Assembly: GCA_020848855.1 (NCBI GenBank)
Contig: JADLHH010000126.1
Span: forward strand, 1 to 12,286
Origin: Anaerolineae bacterium
Lineage (GTDB): Bacteria; Chloroflexota; Anaerolineae; Aggregatilineales; Phototrophicaceae
DNA: 12,286 nt
Reading direction: 5' to 3'
Made by a program: the position numbers and the translations under genes. This document shows, piece after piece, positions 1 to 8,027 of the stretch; positions within the stretch are counted from its first letter, which is position 1; every line of letters starts with the position of its first letter. A model generated the notes under the pieces. That model worked only from the letters and a program-made list of their open reading frames with translations. It had not been told where the DNA came from and did no database searches.

Positions 1-1687
<1,687 letters not shown>

Positions 1688-1693
1688 TGTCCC

Positions 1694-1717
1694 AGCAGCT
1701 TCGCTCGCGAGGCTGTT
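1694..1717 (+). other. Imperfect hairpin in the fusA-tuf spacer
   Basis: Bases 1694-1703 can pair with 1708-1717 around a CTCG tetraloop. This makes a 10-bp stem with two G-U pairs. It starts 7 nt after the fusA stop. No run of T follows (the next bases are ATCAAAACTTTGGG), so it does not look like an intrinsic terminator. It could be an mRNA processing or stability element, or chance. The rest of the 74-nt spacer shows only the tuf ribosome binding site. Confidence 0.4.
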
Positions 1718-1761
1718 ATCAAAACTTTGGGTTCGTTTGAGGGTAACGAGGAAGCAATAAC

Positions 1762-2958
1762 ATGCCTGAGAAATTCGACCGCAGTAAGCCACACGTCAAC
1801 ATCGGGACGATTGGCCACGTTGACCATGGCAAAACTACTCTGACGGCAGCGATCACGAAAGTGCTGGCGCTGAAGGGCAAAGCACAGAAGATGGCGTATG
1901 ACGAAATCGACAACGCCCCTGAGGAAAAAGCGCGCGGTATCACGATCAACATTCGTCACGTCGAATACGAAACCGACGCGCGCCACTACGCGCATGTCGA
2001 TTGCCCGGGCCACGCGGACTACGTGAAGAACATGATCACGGGTGCGGCGCAGATGGACGGCGCGATCCTGGTCGTCAGCGCGCCCGATGGTCCCATGCCG
2101 CAGACGCGCGAACACGTGCTGCTCGCCCGCCAGGTGGAAGTGCCGGCGATGGTCGTCTACCTGAACAAGGTCGACCAGCTTGACGACGAAGAACTGCTCG
2201 AACTGGTCGAGCTGGAACTGCACGAACTGCTGGAGAGCTACAACTTCAGCGAAGACACCCCGATTGTTCGTGGCTCGGCGCTGCAGGCGAACGAGTCGGC
2301 GAGCAGCGAGGTCAACGCGCCGGAATACCAGTCGATCCTGCAATTGATGGACGCGGTGGACGCCTGGATTCCGACCCCGGTTCGTGAGAAGGACAAGCCG
2401 TTCCTGATGCCGGTCGAAGACGTGTTCTCGATCAAGGGTCGTGGCACGGTGGTGACCGGTCGCGTCGAGCGTGGCGCGGTGAAGAAGGGCGAGGAAGTCG
2501 AGATCATCGGTCTGCGCGACGAAATCCTGAAGTCGACCGTGACCGGCACCGAAGCCTTCCACAAGGAACTGGACGCCGCCGAAGCGGGCGACAACGCCGG
2601 TATCCTGCTGCGCGGTATTGAGCGCGACGACGTGGAACGCGGCATGGTGCTGGCGAAGCCCGGCAGCATCACCCCGCACAAGCGCTTCATGAGCCAGGTG
2701 TACGTCCTCAAGAAGGATGAAGGCGGTCGGCACAAGGCGTTCTTCACCGGCTATCGCCCGCAGTTCTACATCCGCACGATGGACGTAACCGGGACGGTCA
2801 CGCTGCCGGAAGGCGTCGAGATGGTCATGCCCGGCGACACCATTCAGCTTGAAGTCGAGCTGATTACGCCGGTCGCGCTGGAAAAAGGCTCGAAGTTCGC
2901 CATCCGCGAAGGCGGTCTGACGGTCGGTGCTGGTTCGATCACCGAGATTCTGAGCTAG
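1762..2958 (+). CDS. tuf: Elongation factor Tu (EF-Tu)
   Basis: EF-Tu carries aminoacyl-tRNA to the ribosomal A site as a GTP complex. The protein has 398 residues, the usual length. G1 GHVDHGKT is at residues 18-25, the switch I Thr at 61, G3 DCPGH at 80-84 with the catalytic His84, G4 NKVD at 135-138 (NKCD in E. coli) and G5 GSAL at 171-174. Domain 2 ([13 protein letters not shown]) and domain 3 ([15 protein letters not shown]) follow. The ATG at 1762 is preceded by GAGGAAG (1748-1754) at 7-nt spacing. The C-terminal motif reads [10 protein letters not shown], with Leu where E. coli has Arg381. Leu120, Gln124 and Ala375, positions known from kirromycin resistance in E. coli, are unchanged. 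Only this tuf copy is visible, and a second copy elsewhere cannot be excluded. Confidence 0.99.
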   Translation: MPEKFDRSKPHVNIGTIGHVDHGKTTLTAAITKVLALKGKAQKMAYDEIDNAPEEKARGITINIRHVEYETDARHYAHVDCPGHADYVKNMITGAAQMDGAILVVSAPDGPMPQTREHVLLARQVEVPAMVVYLNKVDQLDDEELLELVELELHELLESYNFSEDTPIVRGSALQANESASSEVNAPEYQSILQLMDAVDAWIPTPVREKDKPFLMPVEDVFSIKGRGTVVTGRVERGAVKKGEEVEIIGLRDEILKSTVTGTEAFHKELDAAEAGDNAGILLRGIERDDVERGMVLAKPGSITPHKRFMSQVYVLKKDEGGRHKAFFTGYRPQFYIRTMDVTGTVTLPEGVEMVMPGDTIQLEVELITPVALEKGSKFAIREGGLTVGAGSITEILS

Positions 2959-2985
2959 CGACCGCGCCGAATAGCGATACTACCT

Positions 2986-3021
2986 GTGATGCCGGGAGGC
3001 GCTCCTTGCTCCCGGCATCAC
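2986..3021 (+). promoter_or_regulatory. Perfect 13-bp hairpin between tuf and rpsJ
   Basis: GTGATGCCGGGAG (2986-2998) is the exact reverse complement of CTCCCGGCATCAC (3009-3021), with a 10-nt loop between. The stem is GC-rich and starts 27 nt after the tuf stop. Its downstream arm ends only 6 nt before the AGAGGA ribosome binding site of rpsJ (3028-3033). The bases that follow are TTACTCAGAGG, not a T-tract, so a standard intrinsic terminator is unlikely. It sits where the S10-operon leader lies in E. coli, so a partial terminator, an RNase processing site or a translational control element is possible. The hairpin is directly visible; any function is inferred. Confidence 0.6.
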
Positions 3022-3039
3022 TTACTCAGAGGACTTGAG

Positions 3040-3348
3040 ATGTTCAAAAACAAGATACGCATCCGCCTCAAGGCGTATGATCACCGGGTGCTGGATCAGT
3101 CGGCGCAGCGGATTGTCGAGACGGCAGAGCGCACCGGCGCCCGCGTGGTGGGACCTGTCCCGCTGCCGACGCGGCTGGAGCGATTCACCGTCATGCGCGG
3201 TCCGTTCATCGACAAGGACTCGCAGGAGCATTTCGAAATCCGCACGCACAAGCGCTTGATCGACGTGCTCGACCCGGATAGCAAGACGATTGATACCCTG
3301 ATGCGCCTGAACCTGCCCGCAGGCGTGGACATCGAGATCAAGATTTAG
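3040..3348 (+). CDS. rpsJ: 30S ribosomal protein S10
   Basis: S10 is a 30S head protein and, as NusE, part of the transcription antitermination complex in bacteria that use it. The product has 102 residues and begins [15 protein letters not shown], matching the family start. The reading frame stays open upstream to an ATG at 2986, but that would place 18 residues of unrelated sequence over the 2986-3021 hairpin. The ATG at 3040 has a good AGAGGA ribosome binding site (3028-3033) with a 6-nt spacer and is clearly the start. The core motifs [18 protein letters not shown] and [14 protein letters not shown] are present. Residues 53-60 (RGPFIDKD) form the loop known from tetracycline and tigecycline resistance; Phe56 and Ile57 replace His56 and Val57 of E. 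coli. A 169-nt spacer separates it from rplC, the longest in the window. Confidence 0.98.
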   Translation: MFKNKIRIRLKAYDHRVLDQSAQRIVETAERTGARVVGPVPLPTRLERFTVMRGPFIDKDSQEHFEIRTHKRLIDVLDPDSKTIDTLMRLNLPAGVDIEIKI

Positions 3349-3351
3349 TTG

Positions 3352-3433
3352 TCAGCTATCAGCCGTCAGCAATCAGCCAGAAGCTGAAAGCTGACCAAGA
3401 AAGCTGAGTGCTGAACGCTGAAAGCTGAACGCT
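3352..3433. repeat. Heptamer-repeat palindromic element A (rpsJ-rplC spacer)
   Basis: TCAGC starts at 3352, 3359, 3366 and 3373, exactly 7 nt apart. Its reverse complement GCTGA then starts at 3383, 3390, 3403, 3410, 3417 and 3424, again 7 nt apart except for one 13-nt step. A decayed unit follows (CGCTAGA). The two arms are complementary, so the element can fold as a hairpin: for example 3373-3377 pairs with 3383-3387 and 3366-3370 with 3390-3394. It fills the first half of the spacer, beginning 4 nt after the rpsJ stop, and contains no plausible gene. Element B at 5961-6053 uses a related unit. Confidence 0.85.
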
Positions 3434-3440
3434 AGAGACG

Positions 3441-3476
3441 CCCGCACGCGGGACAGCCTTCCCGCCAATACGGGAA
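3441..3476 (+). other. Two small hairpins upstream of rplC
   Basis: CCCG (3441-3444) pairs with CGGG (3449-3452) around CACG, and TTCCCG (3459-3464) pairs with CGGGAA (3471-3476) around a 6-nt loop. Each is short and could occur by chance. They are recorded because they sit in series with the stronger hairpin at 3484-3505, between the heptamer element and rplC. No T-tract follows either one. Confidence 0.35.
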
Positions 3477-3483
3477 CCGAGCA

Positions 3484-3505
3484 AGAGGAGTGACAGCGCT
3501 CCTCT
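3484..3505 (+). promoter_or_regulatory. Hairpin adjoining the rplC ribosome binding site
   Basis: AGAGGAG (3484-3490) is the exact reverse complement of CTCCTCT (3499-3505), with an 8-nt loop. The rplC ribosome binding site GGAGG (3506-3510) begins at the next base. The left arm itself resembles a Shine-Dalgarno sequence, and the right arm resembles an anti-Shine-Dalgarno sequence. The structure could set ribosome access to rplC, or simply keep the true site exposed at the foot of a stem. The regulatory role is inferred from position only. Confidence 0.45.
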
Positions 3506-3517
3506 GGAGGCAAACGA

Positions 3518-4156
3518 ATGAAAGGCATTATCGGTAAAAAGCTGGGCATGACCCAGGTTTTCGACGACAACGGGAATGTCATTCCCGTGACCGTTATTCA
3601 AGCAGGTCCCTGCTTCGTCACGCAGGTGCGCACGGACGAAAAAGACGGCTACACGGCAGTGCAGCTCGGCTATTCCGAAACCAAGCCGCAGCGGCTGACG
3701 CAGGGCGAGCTTGGGCATCTGCGCCGCAACAACCTGCCGGCGCTGCGCCACCTGCGCGAATTCCGCATCAAGAATGGCGATGTGGACGTGGCGGAAGGGC
3801 AGCAGTTGAAGGTTGACGTGTTCGCCAAGGGCGAGCGCGTGGACGTGATCGGCACGAGCAAGGGGCGCGGTTTCGCCGGCACGATCAAGCGCTATCACTT
3901 TCACCGGCAGCCGAAAACGCACGGTCAGTCCGACCGCGAGCGCGCGCCGGGTTCGGTGGGCGCGACGACCACACCGGGGCGCACGTATCCCGGTCAGAAG
4001 ATGGCAGGGCGCATGGGCGGCGAGCGCGTCACCGCGCAGAACCTGGAAGTTGTGGTGGTCGATGCCGAACGCAACCTGCTGGCGGTACGGGGTTCGGTCC
4101 CCGGCGCTAACGACGGCATTGTCATGATCAAACCTGCGCGTGTGCGCCGTCGTTAA
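3518..4156 (+). CDS. rplC: 50S ribosomal protein L3
   Basis: L3 is a primary 23S rRNA binding protein needed early in 50S assembly; its loop reaches towards the peptidyl-transferase centre. The product has 212 residues, the normal length. It starts [15 protein letters not shown] and contains [20 protein letters not shown], then [14 protein letters not shown] and [12 protein letters not shown], followed by [21 protein letters not shown] 3518 follows GGAGG at 3506-3510 with a 7-nt spacer. Where E. coli has GQNQTPGK this protein has GATTTPGR, so the Gln that PrmB methylates in E. coli is absent. The gene heads the tight block rplC-rplD-rplW-rplB and follows the structured spacer after rpsJ. Confidence 0.98.
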   Translation: MKGIIGKKLGMTQVFDDNGNVIPVTVIQAGPCFVTQVRTDEKDGYTAVQLGYSETKPQRLTQGELGHLRRNNLPALRHLREFRIKNGDVDVAEGQQLKVDVFAKGERVDVIGTSKGRGFAGTIKRYHFHRQPKTHGQSDRERAPGSVGATTTPGRTYPGQKMAGRMGGERVTAQNLEVVVVDAERNLLAVRGSVPGANDGIVMIKPARVRRR

Positions 4157-4171
4157 CGAGGAGGGTGAATC

Positions 4172-4801
4172 ATGCAGGTACCAGTGATGGATATGAGCGG
4201 CAAGCAGGTGCAGACCATCGACCTGCCCGCCGAAATCTTTGAAGCGAAGGTCAATAAGGGTCTTATGCACCAGGCGTTCGTGCGCCAGATGGCGAACGCA
4301 CGGCTGGGGACGCACAAGGTTAAGCGTCGTGGTGAAGTCAATATGACCACGAAGAAGATGTACCGGCAGAAGGGCACGGGGCGCGCGCGTCACGGCGCGG
4401 AGAGCGCCACGCAGTTTGTCGGCGGCGGTCGCCCGATGGGTCCCCGCCCGCGCGACTACACGCTCGATATGCCCAAGAAGATGCGCCGCGCGGCAATTCG
4501 CAGCGTGCTGACCGCGCTGGCGACCGACAACCAGCTCGTGTTCGTTGACCGGCTGGCGGTTGATACGCCCAAGACGAAGCCCATGAAGCAAATCCTGACG
4601 GCGCTGGCGGGCGACAGCTCGACGCTGGTGCTGATCGCGGAGCGCAACGAAAACGTGCAGCGCAGCGTCAACAACCTGGCGGATGCCAAGACCCTGCGCG
4701 CCAGCTATCTGAACATCCGCGACCTGCTGCAGTACGACAAGGTGATCGTGCCGCTGGACGCGCTCGACGTGATTAAGAGCATTTGGGGACTGGAGAGCTA
4801 G
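4172..4801 (+). CDS. rplD: 50S ribosomal protein L4
   Basis: L4 binds 23S rRNA and its extended loop lines the peptide exit tunnel; in E. coli it also represses its own S10 operon. The product has 209 residues. The tunnel loop is recognisable as KKMYRQKGTGRARHG (about residues 61-75) followed by QFVGGGRPMGPRPRDY. The C-terminal half has the usual globular fold sequence with LNIRDLLQYDKVIVPLDAL. ATG 4172 is preceded by GAGGAGGG (4158-4165), one of the strongest ribosome binding sites here, with a 6-nt spacer. It lies 15 nt after rplC and 2 nt before rplW. Whether L4 autoregulates here cannot be read from the sequence; the hairpins upstream of rpsJ and rplC would be the places to look. Confidence 0.98.
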   Translation: MQVPVMDMSGKQVQTIDLPAEIFEAKVNKGLMHQAFVRQMANARLGTHKVKRRGEVNMTTKKMYRQKGTGRARHGAESATQFVGGGRPMGPRPRDYTLDMPKKMRRAAIRSVLTALATDNQLVFVDRLAVDTPKTKPMKQILTALAGDSSTLVLIAERNENVQRSVNNLADAKTLRASYLNIRDLLQYDKVIVPLDALDVIKSIWGLES

Positions 4802-4803
4802 TA

Positions 4804-5100
4804 ATGGCTGAACTTCACCTTTACGACGTGATCCGCCGCCCGGTGGTGTCCGAGAAGGCGAATATCATCTCGGAAGAGCGCAATCAGTACGTGTTCGAAG
4901 TCGCGCCGGAAGCGAACAAGCAGCAGATTAAGCAGGCGGTCGAGACAATTTTTGAGAAGCATGTCAAAAAGGTCAACACCATGATCATGCCCGCCAAGCG
5001 CGGGATGCGCGGGCGCAACGCCTACCGTCGTTCCAGCCAATGGAAGAAGGCGGTTGTCACGCTGGTAGCGGGCGAGAAGCTCGAACTGTTCGACCTTTAG
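4804..5100 (+). CDS. rplW: 50S ribosomal protein L23
   Basis: L23 sits at the tunnel exit of the 50S subunit and is the docking site for trigger factor and SRP. The product has 98 residues, typical of the family. Recognisable parts are [12 protein letters not shown] near the start, [20 protein letters not shown], and VKKVNTM followed by the basic stretch [14 protein letters not shown], then [18 protein letters not shown]. The frame is open further upstream (ATG 4783), but that start would overlap rplD and add non-family residues. ATG 4804 lies 2 nt after the rplD stop and uses GGAGAG (4792-4797), which lies inside the rplD 3' end, so translation is probably coupled to rplD. Confidence 0.97.
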   Translation: MAELHLYDVIRRPVVSEKANIISEERNQYVFEVAPEANKQQIKQAVETIFEKHVKKVNTMIMPAKRGMRGRNAYRRSSQWKKAVVTLVAGEKLELFDL

Positions 5101-5120
5101 CGAGGGGCGAGAGATACATT

Positions 5121-5954
5121 ATGCCTATCAAGGTTTACAAGCCCACTTCGGCAGGTCGCCGGGGAATGACCGGGCACTCTTTCGAGGAGATCACCACGTC
5201 GCGCCCGCAGCGGTCGCTGACCGAGGCGATTCGCAAGCGCGGCGGGCGCAACAATACCGGTCGCGTGACGGTGCGGCATCGCGGTGGTGGACACCGGCGG
5301 CGCTACCGGATCATCGACTTCAAGCGCAACAAGTTCGACGTGACGGCGCAGGTGATTTCCATCGAATATGACCCGAACCGTTCGGCGCGTATCGCGCTGC
5401 TGGAATATGAAGACGGCGAACGCCGGTACATCATCGCGCCGCTGGGCGTGAAGGTCGGCGACAGGATCGCCAATGGCGAGAAAGCTGAAATCCGTCCCGG
5501 TAACGCGCTGTTCATCCGCGATATCCCGGTCGGCACGCAGATTCACAACATCGAACTGCTGCCGGGCGAAGGCGGGCAGATGGCACGCTCGGCGGGAGTG
5601 TCGGCGCAGCTTCTGGCGAAGGAAGGCGTGTACTGCCAGGTTCGTCTGCCCAGCGGCGAAGTTCGGCTGGTGCACGAGCGCTGCATGGCGACTATCGGGC
5701 AGGTCGGCAATACCGATCACGGCAACATCAAGCTCGGTAAAGCCGGACGCAATCGTTGGATGGGCTGGCGTCCGACCGTGCGCGGCACGGCGATGGACCC
5801 GGCGAGTCACCCGCATGGCGGTGGTGAAGGTCGTTCGGGCATCGGGTTTTCCAGCCCGAAGACGCCGTGGGGCAAGCCCGCGCGCGGCAAGCGCACGCGC
5901 GTGAACAAGCGCACCAGCCAGTTCATCGTCCGCCGTCGTGGGAAGAGACGTTAA
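5121..5954 (+). CDS. rplB: 50S ribosomal protein L2
   Basis: L2 binds 23S rRNA near the peptidyl-transferase centre and supports subunit joining. The product has 277 residues, as expected. It begins [18 protein letters not shown], contains the basic [18 protein letters not shown] block (about 52-69), and near the C-terminus [22 protein letters not shown], where His230 corresponds to the functionally important His229 of E. coli. The C-terminal tail is strongly basic (RRRGKRR). The frame continues upstream to 5040 within rplW, but homology fixes the start at ATG 5121. The ribosome binding site is modest: GAGAG at 5109-5113, 7 nt from the ATG. It closes the first block of the S10 region and is followed by the 110-nt spacer with element B. 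Confidence 0.98.
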   Translation: MPIKVYKPTSAGRRGMTGHSFEEITTSRPQRSLTEAIRKRGGRNNTGRVTVRHRGGGHRRRYRIIDFKRNKFDVTAQVISIEYDPNRSARIALLEYEDGERRYIIAPLGVKVGDRIANGEKAEIRPGNALFIRDIPVGTQIHNIELLPGEGGQMARSAGVSAQLLAKEGVYCQVRLPSGEVRLVHERCMATIGQVGNTDHGNIKLGKAGRNRWMGWRPTVRGTAMDPASHPHGGGEGRSGIGFSSPKTPWGKPARGKRTRVNKRTSQFIVRRRGKRR

Positions 5955-5960
5955 GGATAG

Positions 5961-6053
5961 TGCCGAGTGCTGGGCAACCATTCGGTTGCTTGCCGAGTGC
6001 TGAGTAAGAAATTACCCGGCATCTGGCACTCAGTACTCAGCACTCAGTACTAA
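5961..6053. repeat. Heptamer-repeat palindromic element B (rplB-rpsS spacer)
   Basis: The left half carries two copies of the 12-mer TGCCGAGTGCTG (5961-5972 and 5991-6002), each made of two related heptamers (TGCCGAG, TGCTGRG). Between them lies a small hairpin: GCAACC (5974-5979) with GGTTGC (5984-5989). The right half holds TCAG at 6030, 6037 and 6044, exactly 7 nt apart (units CACTCAG and TACTCAG), then a decayed TACTAAG. GAGTGCTGAGTA (5995-6006) is the exact reverse complement of TACTCAGCACTC (6034-6045), giving a 12-bp stem. The element fills most of the gap. The rpsS ribosome binding site AAGGGA (6052-6057) overlaps its decayed right edge. No gene is visible in it. Confidence 0.85.
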
Positions 6054-6064
6054 GGGACTGAAAA

Positions 6065-6337
6065 ATGTCACGTTCGTTGAAAAAGGGTCCATTCATCAGC
6101 CCGAAGCTGCTCAAGAAGATTGAGAAGCTGAATGCCGAGAATCGCAAAGTCGTGATTCGCACCTGGAGCCGCGCCAGCACGGTCTTCCCGCAGATGGTGG
6201 GGCACACCATCGCGGTGCATGACGGGCGCCGCCACGTGCCGATCTACGTGACCGAGAACATGGTTGGGCACAAGCTCGGTGAATTCGCCCCGACGCGCAC
6301 GTATCGCGGGCATCTGGTCGAAAAGAAGAAGAAGTAG
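6065..6337 (+). CDS. rpsS: 30S ribosomal protein S19
   Basis: S19 is a 30S head protein that forms a complex with S13 near the A site and contributes to intersubunit bridges. The product has 90 residues, the normal length, and starts [20 protein letters not shown]. The conserved core follows: [20 protein letters not shown], then [24 protein letters not shown] is seen in two parts around the internal turn, and APTRTYRGH ends the fold before a lysine tail (EKKKK). ATG 6065 has AAGGGA (6052-6057) at 7-nt spacing, directly at the edge of repeat element B. Its TAG stop (6335-6337) is part of the rplV ribosome binding site. Confidence 0.98.
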   Translation: MSRSLKKGPFISPKLLKKIEKLNAENRKVVIRTWSRASTVFPQMVGHTIAVHDGRRHVPIYVTENMVGHKLGEFAPTRTYRGHLVEKKKK

Positions 6338-6347
6338 GGGGTCGTTC

Positions 6348-6689
6348 ATGGAAGTGCGTGCAAGCTGGAGTTATGCCTCCATCAGCCCTCAGAAACTTCG
6401 CCTGGTCTGCGACAAGGTGCGCGGCATGGGCGCCGAACAAGCGCTCACCGTGCTGCAGTTCATGCCGCAGAAGGGCGCGGAAATTGTCCACAAGCTGGTC
6501 AGTTCCGCGCTGGCAAACGCCGAAAACAATTTCGAGCTTGCCAGAGAAGACATGGTCGTGGCGCGAATCTACGCCGATGGCGGTCCGATGCTCAAGCGCT
6601 ACAAAGCCGGCGCTCGTGGGCGTTACAAACCGCGTAAGAAGCGCACGTCGCACGTGACCGTCGTGTTGGCAGAACGAGAGGAAAAGTAA
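6348..6689 (+). CDS. rplV: 50S ribosomal protein L22
   Basis: L22 binds 23S rRNA and its long beta-hairpin lines the exit tunnel opposite L4, at a constriction known for macrolide resistance mutations. The product has 113 residues. Family signatures are SYASISPQKLRLVCDKVRG at the N-terminus, SSALANAENNF in the middle, and the tunnel hairpin GGPMLKRYKAGARGRYKPR (about residues 79-97) followed by KKRTSHVTVVLAE. The open frame extends back to 6264 inside rpsS, but ATG 6348 is chosen because homology starts there and TAGGGGG (6335-6341) gives a ribosome binding site at 6-nt spacing that overlaps the rpsS stop. It ends 1 nt before rpsC. Confidence 0.97.
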   Translation: MEVRASWSYASISPQKLRLVCDKVRGMGAEQALTVLQFMPQKGAEIVHKLVSSALANAENNFELAREDMVVARIYADGGPMLKRYKAGARGRYKPRKKRTSHVTVVLAEREEK

Positions 6690-6690
6690 C

Positions 6691-7371
6691 ATGGGTCGTA
6701 AAGTCAACCCGATTGGCTTCCGCCTGAAGGTCAACCGTGACTGGGACGCGCGTTGGTTCGCCAAGGGTCAGCAGTTCCGCGACCTGCTCAAGGAAGACTT
6801 CGCCATCCGCCGCTTCATCAAGAAGGAAGGCGAGAAGGCGGGCATTTCGCGCATCGAAATCGAGCGCAACTCCAACCAGCTCCAGATCACCATCCACACC
6901 GCCCGCCCCGGCATCCTGATCGGGCGGAAGGGCGACGCGGTGAAGAAGATGAAGCAGGGGCTTCAGGAGATGACCGGCAAGACGGCGAAGGTCGAGGTCA
7001 ACGAAATTGAGAAGCCCGACCTGGACTCGCAGTTGGTCGCCGAAAATATCGCCCAGCAGCTTGAGCGTCGTATCGGGCACAGCCGCGCCATCAAGCGCGC
7101 CATCAGCCAGGCGATGCGCCAGGGCGCGCAGGGCATCAAGATTGAAGTCAGCGGTCGTCTCGCCGGGGCGGACATGGCTCGCCGTGAATGGCAGAGCGAA
7201 GGTCGTGTGCCGCGCGGCACGCTGCGCGCCGAGATCGACTTCGCCCGCGCCGAAGCCCTGACCACCTTTGGGCGCATCGGCATCAAGGTGTGGATTTACA
7301 AGGGCGAGTCGCTGGGCGAAGAAACCCAGAAGCCGAGCGGGAAAAACGAAGAAGTTTACGTCAGCCCGTAG
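6691..7371 (+). CDS. rpsC: 30S ribosomal protein S3
   Basis: S3 forms the mRNA entry pore of the 30S subunit with S4 and S5 and helps unwind mRNA. The product has 226 residues. It begins MGRKVNPIGFRLKVNRDWDA, carries a type-2 KH domain with the GXXG loop GRKG at 78-81 (RPGILIGRKGDAVKK), and a C-terminal domain with IEVSGRLAGADMARREW and GRVPRGTLRAEIDF. At the helicase positions of E. coli S3 (Arg131, Arg132, Lys135), this protein has Ser131, Arg132 and Lys135, so two of three are kept. AGAGGA (6677-6682) inside rplV serves as ribosome binding site with an 8-nt spacer; only 1 nt separates the two genes. Confidence 0.98.
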   Translation: MGRKVNPIGFRLKVNRDWDARWFAKGQQFRDLLKEDFAIRRFIKKEGEKAGISRIEIERNSNQLQITIHTARPGILIGRKGDAVKKMKQGLQEMTGKTAKVEVNEIEKPDLDSQLVAENIAQQLERRIGHSRAIKRAISQAMRQGAQGIKIEVSGRLAGADMARREWQSEGRVPRGTLRAEIDFARAEALTTFGRIGIKVWIYKGESLGEETQKPSGKNEEVYVSP

Positions 7372-7383
7372 GAGTTGTGTGCA

Positions 7384-7821
7384 ATGTTAATGCCGAAACG
7401 TGTGAAGTATCGCAAGCAGATGCGCGGGCGCATGACGGGCAAGGCTTATCGTGGCTCGACCGTCGCGTTCGGCGAGTGGGGTCTGCAAGCGCTGGAGCCG
7501 TGCTGGATGACCAGCCGCCAGATTGAAGCGGCGCGCCGCACGATGGTGCGCTTCGTCCGCCGTCGTGGCAAGGTGTGGATTCGCATCTTCCCCGACAAGC
7601 CTTTCACCAAGAAAGCCGCCGAAACCCGCATGGGCAGCGGTAAAGGCGCGGTGGAGTACTGGGTGGCGGTCATTCGTCCGGGGCGCATCCTGTTCGAGAT
7701 GGGCGGGATTTCGGAAGAAGAAGCGCGCGAAGCGCTGCGGCTCGCGGCGCATAAGCTGCCAATTCGCACCAAGATCGTCCGGCGTATCGACCCGATTTCC
7801 GGGCAGGAGCTTGGCGGATGA
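7384..7821 (+). CDS. rplP: 50S ribosomal protein L16
   Basis: L16 is a late-assembling 50S protein that helps position A-site tRNA. The product has 145 residues and starts [19 protein letters not shown], the usual family start. Further signatures are [20 protein letters not shown], the arginine-rich [18 protein letters not shown], and [16 protein letters not shown], which keeps the Arg of the RMG motif that is hydroxylated in some bacteria. A TTG at 7375 in the same frame would add three residues, but ATG 7384 fits the family. AGGAG (7370-7374) overlaps the rpsC stop and lies 9 nt upstream. The end overlaps the rpmC start by 4 nt (ATGA). Confidence 0.98.
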   Translation: MLMPKRVKYRKQMRGRMTGKAYRGSTVAFGEWGLQALEPCWMTSRQIEAARRTMVRFVRRRGKVWIRIFPDKPFTKKAAETRMGSGKGAVEYWVAVIRPGRILFEMGGISEEEAREALRLAAHKLPIRTKIVRRIDPISGQELGG

Positions 7822-8027
7822 AGATTCAAGACCTGCGTCAGTTATCGGATGAGCGGCTGCTCGACGACCTGGAAGACCTGAAGGAATCGCTGTTCAACCT
7901 GCGTTTCCAGAAGAGTTTTGGGCAGCTCGAAGACCCCAACGCGCTGCGGCGCGCCAAGCGTGATGTCGCCCGCATCCTGACTGTTATCCGCGAGCGTCAG
8001 ATCGCAGCGGGAGGGAAAAATGCCTAA
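7818..8027 (+). CDS. rpmC: 50S ribosomal protein L29
   Basis: L29 is a small helical protein beside L23 at the tunnel exit. The product has 69 residues, within the family range. It shows the two-helix pattern with [20 protein letters not shown], then [19 protein letters not shown] and [20 protein letters not shown] 7818 overlaps the rplP stop as ATGA, and AGGAG (7805-7809) within rplP gives an 8-nt spacer, so translation is probably coupled. Its last 8 nt overlap the start of rpsQ. The C-terminal residues (AAGGKNA) are coded by the purine-rich bases that serve as the rpsQ ribosome binding site. Confidence 0.96.
   Translation: MKIQDLRQLSDERLLDDLEDLKESLFNLRFQKSFGQLEDPNALRRAKRDVARILTVIRERQIAAGGKNA

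Noticed and set aside
1762..2958. EF-Tu Arg381 to Leu change as a resistance or degeneration mark
   Set aside because: All GTPase motifs and the known kirromycin positions checked are intact; the Leu is most likely a normal lineage variant.
2986..3021. Hairpin as an intrinsic terminator of tuf
   Set aside because: The stem is strong but the bases after it are not a T-run, and rpsJ starts 18 nt later, so a true terminator cannot be claimed.
3352..3433. Heptamer array as a CRISPR or iteron origin
   Set aside because: Units are only 7 nt with no spacers of constant length, the two arms are inverted, and no cas or replication gene is nearby.
3359..4591. A 410-codon open frame on the minus strand across rplC and rplD
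   Set aside because: It lies opposite two clear ribosomal protein genes; its product is rich in His, Arg and Leu as expected from the complement of GC-rich codons, and shows no recognisable family. It is a shadow.
5040..5120. Longer start for rplB within rplW
   Set aside because: The extra 27 residues overlap rplW in another frame and have no similarity to L2; ATG 5121 matches the family start. The upstream frames before rpsJ, rplW, rplV and rpsH were rejected in the same way.
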